Of a stretch of DNA of 64,000 bases, positions 60,098 to 64,000 are shown piece by piece. Position 1 is the stretch's first letter. Every line of letters starts with the position of its first letter. The translations under genes were made by a program, and so were the position numbers. The notes below the pieces were generated by a model that did no database searches, was not told the DNA's origin, and saw nothing but the letters and a program-made list of their open reading frames with translations. Origin of the DNA: Desulfoglaeba alkanexedens ALDC (GTDB taxonomy: Bacteria > Desulfobacterota > Syntrophobacteria > Syntrophobacterales > DSM-9756); contig NZ_CP040098.1 in NCBI RefSeq assembly GCF_005377625.1, positions 1-64,000 on the forward strand. The letters run 5' to 3'.

Positions 60098-61414
60098 ATG
60101 GACGTCTTGATGCTATCCAGGCTGCAGTTCGCTGCAGCCACCTTCTTTCATTTCCTCTTTGTCCCCCTGACTCTGGGACTGTCCGTCCTCATCGCCGTCA
60201 TGGAAACCCGCTACGTCCGCACCGGCGATGAGCAGTACCTGAAGATGGCCAAGTTCTGGGGTAGGATCTTTCTCATCAACTTCGCCATCGGCGTGGTGAC
60301 GGGAATCACCCTGGAATTCCAGTTCGGCACCAACTGGGCGCGGTATTCGCGCTACGTGGGCGATATTTTCGGGTCGCTGCTCGCCATCGAAGCCACCGCC
60401 GCGTTTTTCCTCGAATCCACCTTCGTCGCCGTCTGGGCGCTGGGATGGAACCGCCTGAGCGCCAAGGCCCATGCGGTCACCATCTGGCTGGTGGCGCTGG
60501 CCGGCAACTTGTCCGCCGTTTGGATCCTCATGGCCAACGCCTGGATGCAGCATCCTGTGGGCTACACCATCCGGAACGGCCGAGCCGAACTCACCGATTT
60601 CATGGCGGTGGTGACTCAGCCCTTCGCCTGGCACACCATCGTCCACACGGTGGGCGCCGCCTATATCCTTTCCGGCTTCTTCGTGATGGCGGTGAGCGCC
60701 TACCATCTGTTGAGGCGGCGGCACGTGGCCTTTTTCACCCGGTCGTTTCGCATGGCGGCGGCCTTTTCCCTCATCTTTTCCGTCGCCGTGGTGATTCAGG
60801 GCCACCTCCACGGCAGTGAAGTGGCCAAGGTGCAGCCCGCCAAGCTGGCGGCCATGGAATCGCTCTGGGAAACCCGTTCGGGGGCGCCTCAGTTTCTCTT
60901 CAGCCTCCCCGACGAAGCCGGTGAAAGAAACCGGGTTGAAATCGGAGCCATACCGAACCTGCTGAGCCTCCTCGCCTACCATTCGCCCGACGCCGAAGTG
61001 AAGGGCCTGAAGGCGTTTCCCCCGGACGAACGGCCCCCGGTGACCCTCACCTTTTTCGCCTTCCGAACCATGATCGCCCTGGGGTTTCTTTTCCCGCTCC
61101 TGGCCTTCTGGGCCTGGCTGCGGCGAAATCGGCTGCTGGAAAGCCCGAGGCTCCTGAAGGTCCTCATGTTCGCCCTGCCGCTCCCCTATCTGGCGGCCCA
61201 GGCGGGCTGGGTGGTGGCCGAAGTGGGACGACAGCCCTGGGTGGTTTACGGGGTGATGAAAACGTCCGACGCCGTTTCGCCCATCGCCGCTCAACAGGTC
61301 GCCGTGTCCCTGGCGGCGTTCGTCCTGGTCTATTCCCTGCTGGGAGCCGCCGCGTTCTACCTCATCGGCCGGCACGCGCGCCGCGGACCGGAACCGTCGG
61401 CCGTGGAATCCTGA
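60098..61414 (+). CDS. cydA: Cytochrome bd quinol oxidase subunit I
   Basis: A 438-residue membrane protein with nine predicted helices that binds hemes b558, b595 and d. LSRLQFAAATFFHFLFVPLT carries the N-terminal His ligand; HTIVHTVGAAYILSGFFVMA has the b558 His (~185); the periplasmic Q-loop (residues ~250-320) is short; and GRQPWVVYGVMKTSDAVSP (~390) is diagnostic. The enzyme reduces oxygen with very high affinity, fitting an anaerobe that meets traces of oxygen. ATG 60098 is used. cydB follows after 18 bases. Confidence 0.96.
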   Translation: MDVLMLSRLQFAAATFFHFLFVPLTLGLSVLIAVMETRYVRTGDEQYLKMAKFWGRIFLINFAIGVVTGITLEFQFGTNWARYSRYVGDIFGSLLAIEATAAFFLESTFVAVWALGWNRLSAKAHAVTIWLVALAGNLSAVWILMANAWMQHPVGYTIRNGRAELTDFMAVVTQPFAWHTIVHTVGAAYILSGFFVMAVSAYHLLRRRHVAFFTRSFRMAAAFSLIFSVAVVIQGHLHGSEVAKVQPAKLAAMESLWETRSGAPQFLFSLPDEAGERNRVEIGAIPNLLSLLAYHSPDAEVKGLKAFPPDERPPVTLTFFAFRTMIALGFLFPLLAFWAWLRRNRLLESPRLLKVLMFALPLPYLAAQAGWVVAEVGRQPWVVYGVMKTSDAVSPIAAQQVAVSLAAFVLVYSLLGAAAFYLIGRHARRGPEPSAVES

Positions 61415-61432
61415 AAGAAGGAGGAAAACACC

Positions 61433-62473
61433 ATGCTGGAGTCCATCTGGTTCGTCCTGTGGGGGGTGCTTTGGGCCGTCTATTTCATGCTGGACGGCTT
61501 CGACCTGGGTCTGGGAACCCTCATGCCCGTCATCGCTCGAAACGACACGGAAAGACGCATCGTCTACAACGCGGCCGGACCGTTCTGGGACGGCAACGAA
61601 GTCTGGCTCATCGCGGCGGGAGGCGTCACGTTCGCCGCCTTCCCCCATACCTATGCCGTCATGTTCAGCGGCCTCTACTCGGCGCTCATGCTGATCCTGT
61701 TCGCCCTGATTTTTCGCGGCGTGGCCTTTGAGTTCCGAGGGAAGATCGAAAGCCCGGCCTGGCGCCGTTTCTGGGACGGGTGCCTTGTCGTGGGAAGCTT
61801 CCTCCCGGCCTTTCTGTTCGGTGTTGCTTTCGCCAACCTTTTCCAGGGGATTCCCATCGACGGTGAGGGGGTTTACCGCGGGACTCTCTTCACGCTCCTG
61901 AATCCCTACGGCCTGCTGGGCGGGCTGCTCTTCCTTTGCCTGTTCCTGGTCCACGGATGCGTCTGGCTGGCGGTAAAGACCGAAGGCAAGCTGCACCAGC
62001 GGGCGGCCCGCTTCGCCAAGACCCTCTGGGCGGTGCTCGCGGTGGTGGCGGCGGGTTTTTTCGTCGCCACCTGGTTCGCAACGCGGCTTTACATGAACTA
62101 CATCAAGAATCCCCTGCTCTTTTCGATCCCCATCGTGGTGATCCCGGCGGCCACGGTGGCCTCGCTCCTGGCCGTCCGATACTTTGTGGGAAAAGGCGCG
62201 TGGTGGAAGGCGTGGTTCGCTTCCGCAACGACCATCGTTGGAGCCACCTTTTTCGGCCTCGCCGGCCTCTACCCGAACCTGATCCCTTCCACCCTGAACC
62301 CCACCTACAGCATGACCATCTACAACTCAGCATCCAGTACCCTCACCCTCAAGATCATGCTGGGCGTCGCCCTGATTTTCGTTCCCCTCGCGATCGCCTA
62401 CCAGGTCTGGACCTACCGCCTGTTCCGGCATAAGGTGACGGAAGCCGATCTCGCCTACGAAGAAGCCTACTGA
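61433..62473 (+). CDS. cydB: Cytochrome bd quinol oxidase subunit II
   Basis: A 346-residue partner of CydA with eight or more helices: WFVLWGVLWAVYFMLDGFDL (GLGTLMP), AAGPFWDGNEVWLIAAGG (~45), then ALIFRGVAFEFRG and a C-terminal YNSASSTLTLKIMLGVALIF. AAGGAGGAAAA precedes ATG 61433. No cydX-like frame is evident downstream. Confidence 0.96.
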   Translation: MLESIWFVLWGVLWAVYFMLDGFDLGLGTLMPVIARNDTERRIVYNAAGPFWDGNEVWLIAAGGVTFAAFPHTYAVMFSGLYSALMLILFALIFRGVAFEFRGKIESPAWRRFWDGCLVVGSFLPAFLFGVAFANLFQGIPIDGEGVYRGTLFTLLNPYGLLGGLLFLCLFLVHGCVWLAVKTEGKLHQRAARFAKTLWAVLAVVAAGFFVATWFATRLYMNYIKNPLLFSIPIVVIPAATVASLLAVRYFVGKGAWWKAWFASATTIVGATFFGLAGLYPNLIPSTLNPTYSMTIYNSASSTLTLKIMLGVALIFVPLAIAYQVWTYRLFRHKVTEADLAYEEAY

Positions 62474-62515
62474 GCGAGCGAAGGGGCGCCGGCGGACCCT
62501 CATGGAAGCGGGAAC

Positions 62516-62534
62516 GGGGGCCGCCGGAGCCCCC
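62516..62534 (+). other. Hairpin after cydB
   Basis: GGGGGC-CGCCGGA-GCCCCC, then CCCCAGATGGGG: two adjacent stems about 45 bases after the cydB stop. There is no T-run; they may protect or pause the transcript. Confidence 0.45.
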
Positions 62535-62623
62535 TGCCCCAGATGGGGATCAGGGCGGCGTCAAAGCCTTGCGCCCCGCGCCTTCCCCCTTGATTTCACC
62601 GCGTCCTGCGCCCTGCTTTTCCC

Positions 62624-62651
62624 TTGACAACGGCAAAAGGGACCGTTTAAA
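62624..62651 (+). promoter_or_regulatory. Possible promoter of the qrc operon
   Basis: TTGACA (62624-62629), 16 bases, TTTAAA (62646-62651). Position about 125 bases upstream of qrcA in a non-coding gap suits a sigma70-type start. Confidence 0.5.
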
Positions 62652-62661
62652 AGGGAGGCGT

Positions 62662-62679
62662 TTGTGAAAAATTGCTTAA
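62662..62679 (+). promoter_or_regulatory. Possible degenerate Rex-type operator
   Basis: TTGTGAAAAATTGCTTAA carries a perfect left half TTGTGAA of the Rex consensus TTGTGAAnnnnTTCACAA and a 4/7 right half. It is just downstream of the predicted start point. Rex, an NADH sensor, is reported to act on energy genes of sulfate reducers. Confidence 0.3.
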
Positions 62680-62776
62680 TTTCCAGGGGATGCAGAACAT
62701 TACCACATAGCGGCATAGCCCGCGGCGGCTACGATCCTCACTTTTTTCGACAACCGCATCGGATTGAGGCAGACTC

Positions 62777-63328
62777 ATGGAAGACGTGAAAAAAGGCGCA
62801 TCCGGTAAGGGCATGGGGGTGATCTCCTTTCTGGCGGGACTTGTCCTTGCGCTGGGCCTGGGCTGGGGGGTCTTTCCGAGCCTGTTGCATTCGAAAAAAA
62901 CACAACCCTTGAATTTCCGTCATTCCAGCCACACGGACCAGACCTGTGAAGACTGCCATTACACGCGGGACGACGGCACCTATTCGGGCATCCCCGGGAT
63001 CGACAACTGCATCCAGTGTCATGAGGCGCCGATGACGGAAAGCGAGGATGAGCGGATCCTGGTGGAAGAATACATCGAGCAGGGCCGGGAGATCCCCTGG
63101 CTGGTTTACGCGCGGCAGCCGGACAACGTCTATTTTTCCCATGCCGCTCACAAGGAAGGCATGGAATGTGTCCGGTGCCACCGGGACGTCATGAAAGACG
63201 AGACGCTGCCGGTATACAAGGAAAATCGGCTCACGGGATACAGCAAGTCCACAATGAAGATGGTGGAATGCGAAAAGTGCCATGCGGAACGGGGAGCCAG
63301 CAACGCGTGCCAGGTGTGTCACAAGTAG
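62777..63328 (+). CDS. qrcA: Menaquinone reductase multiheme cytochrome c subunit QrcA
   Basis: A 183-residue periplasm-facing cytochrome c. Residues ~13-36 form an uncleaved membrane anchor (MGVISFLAGLVLALGLGWGV). Five CXXCH sites are visible: CEDCH (57), CIQCH (78), CVRCH (131), CEKCH (165) and CQVCH (178), with extra His residues (FRHSSH, SHAAH) for axial ligands. In the Qrc complex this subunit accepts electrons from periplasmic cytochrome c3 and passes them towards menaquinone. The next gene is a QrcB-like molybdopterin oxidoreductase, supporting the assignment. Confidence 0.85.
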   Translation: MEDVKKGASGKGMGVISFLAGLVLALGLGWGVFPSLLHSKKTQPLNFRHSSHTDQTCEDCHYTRDDGTYSGIPGIDNCIQCHEAPMTESEDERILVEEYIEQGREIPWLVYARQPDNVYFSHAAHKEGMECVRCHRDVMKDETLPVYKENRLTGYSKSTMKMVECEKCHAERGASNACQVCHK

Positions 63329-63409
63329 GAGGGATCGGCATTCGCTTGAGACGGGTCACACACCTCACGATTGATGAGGCTTTGAACGATCCAACGAGAG
63401 GGAAGGGCG

Positions 63410-64000
63410 ATGAGTCTAGGGCGAAGAGCATTTTTGCAGTTTGCGGCCGGAGCGGTAGGCGGGACGCTCCTGACTCCCATACCCTGGAAGTTGGCCGACG
63501 ACTCAGCCATCTGGACACAGAACTGGTCATGGAGACCTTCACCTGAACCCGGCGACCTGACGGAGAAGGCGACCGTGTGCCGGTTGTGCGACGGCGGTTG
63601 CGGGATCCGGGTCCGGCTGGTGAACGGCCGCAGGGCCGTCTATATCAAGGGAAACCCGAAGCACCCAGTGAACCGCGGCGGCCTTTGCCCTCTGGGCGCG
63701 GCCGGACTGCAGCTCTTGTACGCCCCGTACCGGGTGCAACAGCCGCTCAAGCAGACCGCATCGCGCGGTGACCTGGGCGGGTTCCAGCCGATCAGCTGGG
63801 ACGATGCGATGAAGGAACTTTCCACGCGTCTGGGCGCGCTTCGATCCAAGGGGACTCCTCATTCCGTCGCCGCCGTGACCGGGGATTCCCGCAGCAGCAT
63901 GCTGCCTTTGTGGCGGCAGTTTTTGACGTCTTACGGTTCCCCCAATCTTTTCACCATGCCATCTGAAGCCGACAGCAAGGCCGTGGCGGCCTCGCTGGCT
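63410..64000 (+). CDS. qrcB: Menaquinone reductase molybdopterin-family subunit QrcB (5' part)
   Basis: 197 residues are visible before the window ends. ATG 63410 follows GGAAGGG. The N-terminus MSLGRRAFLQFAAGAVGG is a Tat-type signal (RRAFL). Residues ~56-95 hold the start of a DMSO-reductase-family protein with an Fe-S cysteine set CRLCDGGC (C-x2-C-x3-C) and the fourth Cys in NRGGLCPLGAAG, then FQPISWDDAMKELSTRL. In Qrc this subunit is reported to lack the molybdenum cofactor and serve in electron transfer. Genes for QrcC and QrcD should follow outside the window. Confidence 0.85.
   Translation, partial: MSLGRRAFLQFAAGAVGGTLLTPIPWKLADDSAIWTQNWSWRPSPEPGDLTEKATVCRLCDGGCGIRVRLVNGRRAVYIKGNPKHPVNRGGLCPLGAAGLQLLYAPYRVQQPLKQTASRGDLGGFQPISWDDAMKELSTRLGALRSKGTPHSVAAVTGDSRSSMLPLWRQFLTSYGSPNLFTMPSEADSKAVAASLA

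Noticed and set aside
60113-61996. 627-residue open frame opposite cydA/cydB
   Set aside because: Antisense to two certain membrane protein genes and of biased Gly/His/Glu composition without motifs.

Overview
The window is G+C-rich, densely coded DNA that most resembles a sulfate-reducing member of the Desulfobacterota, possibly near the Syntrophobacteria. The best pointers are the start of a Qrc (menaquinone reductase) operon at the right edge, a tungstate ABC transporter, a double-feoA/feoB iron system, a PerR/rubrerythrin/flavodiiron/cytochrome bd oxygen-defence block, and the gene order valS-nadC. Species cannot be named from this sequence alone.

Layout. 1-9 kb holds acetyl-CoA synthetase (3' part), a J-domain protein, an Fe-S protein, a DUF2007-DUF3786 fusion, a Nudix hydrolase and the helicase HrpA. 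Four of these six genes are broken by single-base indels although their protein sequence is otherwise well preserved, so sequencing error at a contig end is as likely as real decay. 9.4-13 kb is a purine/S-adenosyl salvage operon (nucleoside phosphorylase plus two paralogous MTA/SAH deaminases). 13-25.5 kb carries an acidic protein-valS-nadC, dgt, lptF-lptG, a receiver protein, a glycosyltransferase and hflK-hflC. 26-29 kb has a free-standing ThrRS-type editing domain, two universal stress proteins and a UDP-sugar epimerase. 29-33.5 kb is a patchy accessory stretch (nuclease-family remnant, A+T-rich SEC-C protein, secreted Gly/Met/His protein, bioB, degenerate GGDEF protein) lying between two direct copies of an ~80-bp repeat. 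33.8-43.4 kb has pcm, a large protein of unknown function, feoA-feoA-feoB-Cys-rich protein, trmI, rubrerythrin and a DUF3419 protein. 43.7-49 kb contains the most provocative cluster: an MshA-like GT4 glycosyltransferase, a PIG-L deacetylase, a GNAT acetyltransferase, a peptidase-S51-like protein carrying a cysteinyl-tRNA-synthetase-type C-terminal domain, and a divergent HAD hydrolase. These are the five enzyme classes used to make mycothiol, though the catalytic Cys ligase domain is missing. 49-57 kb has DUF72, MarR, tupABC and an M1 aminopeptidase. 57-64 kb holds perR-rbr, roo/fprA, cydAB and qrcA-qrcB (qrcB runs off the end).

Intergenic DNA is full of dispersed repeats: a REP/BIME-like palindromic family, a second GTAGGAGC-type REP family, a MITE-like element of about 190 bp with GGTAGC ends, heptanucleotide tandem arrays (one abuts the roo ribosome-binding site), a 25-bp tandem repeat and an ~80-bp direct repeat. 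No tRNA, rRNA or CRISPR array was recognised.
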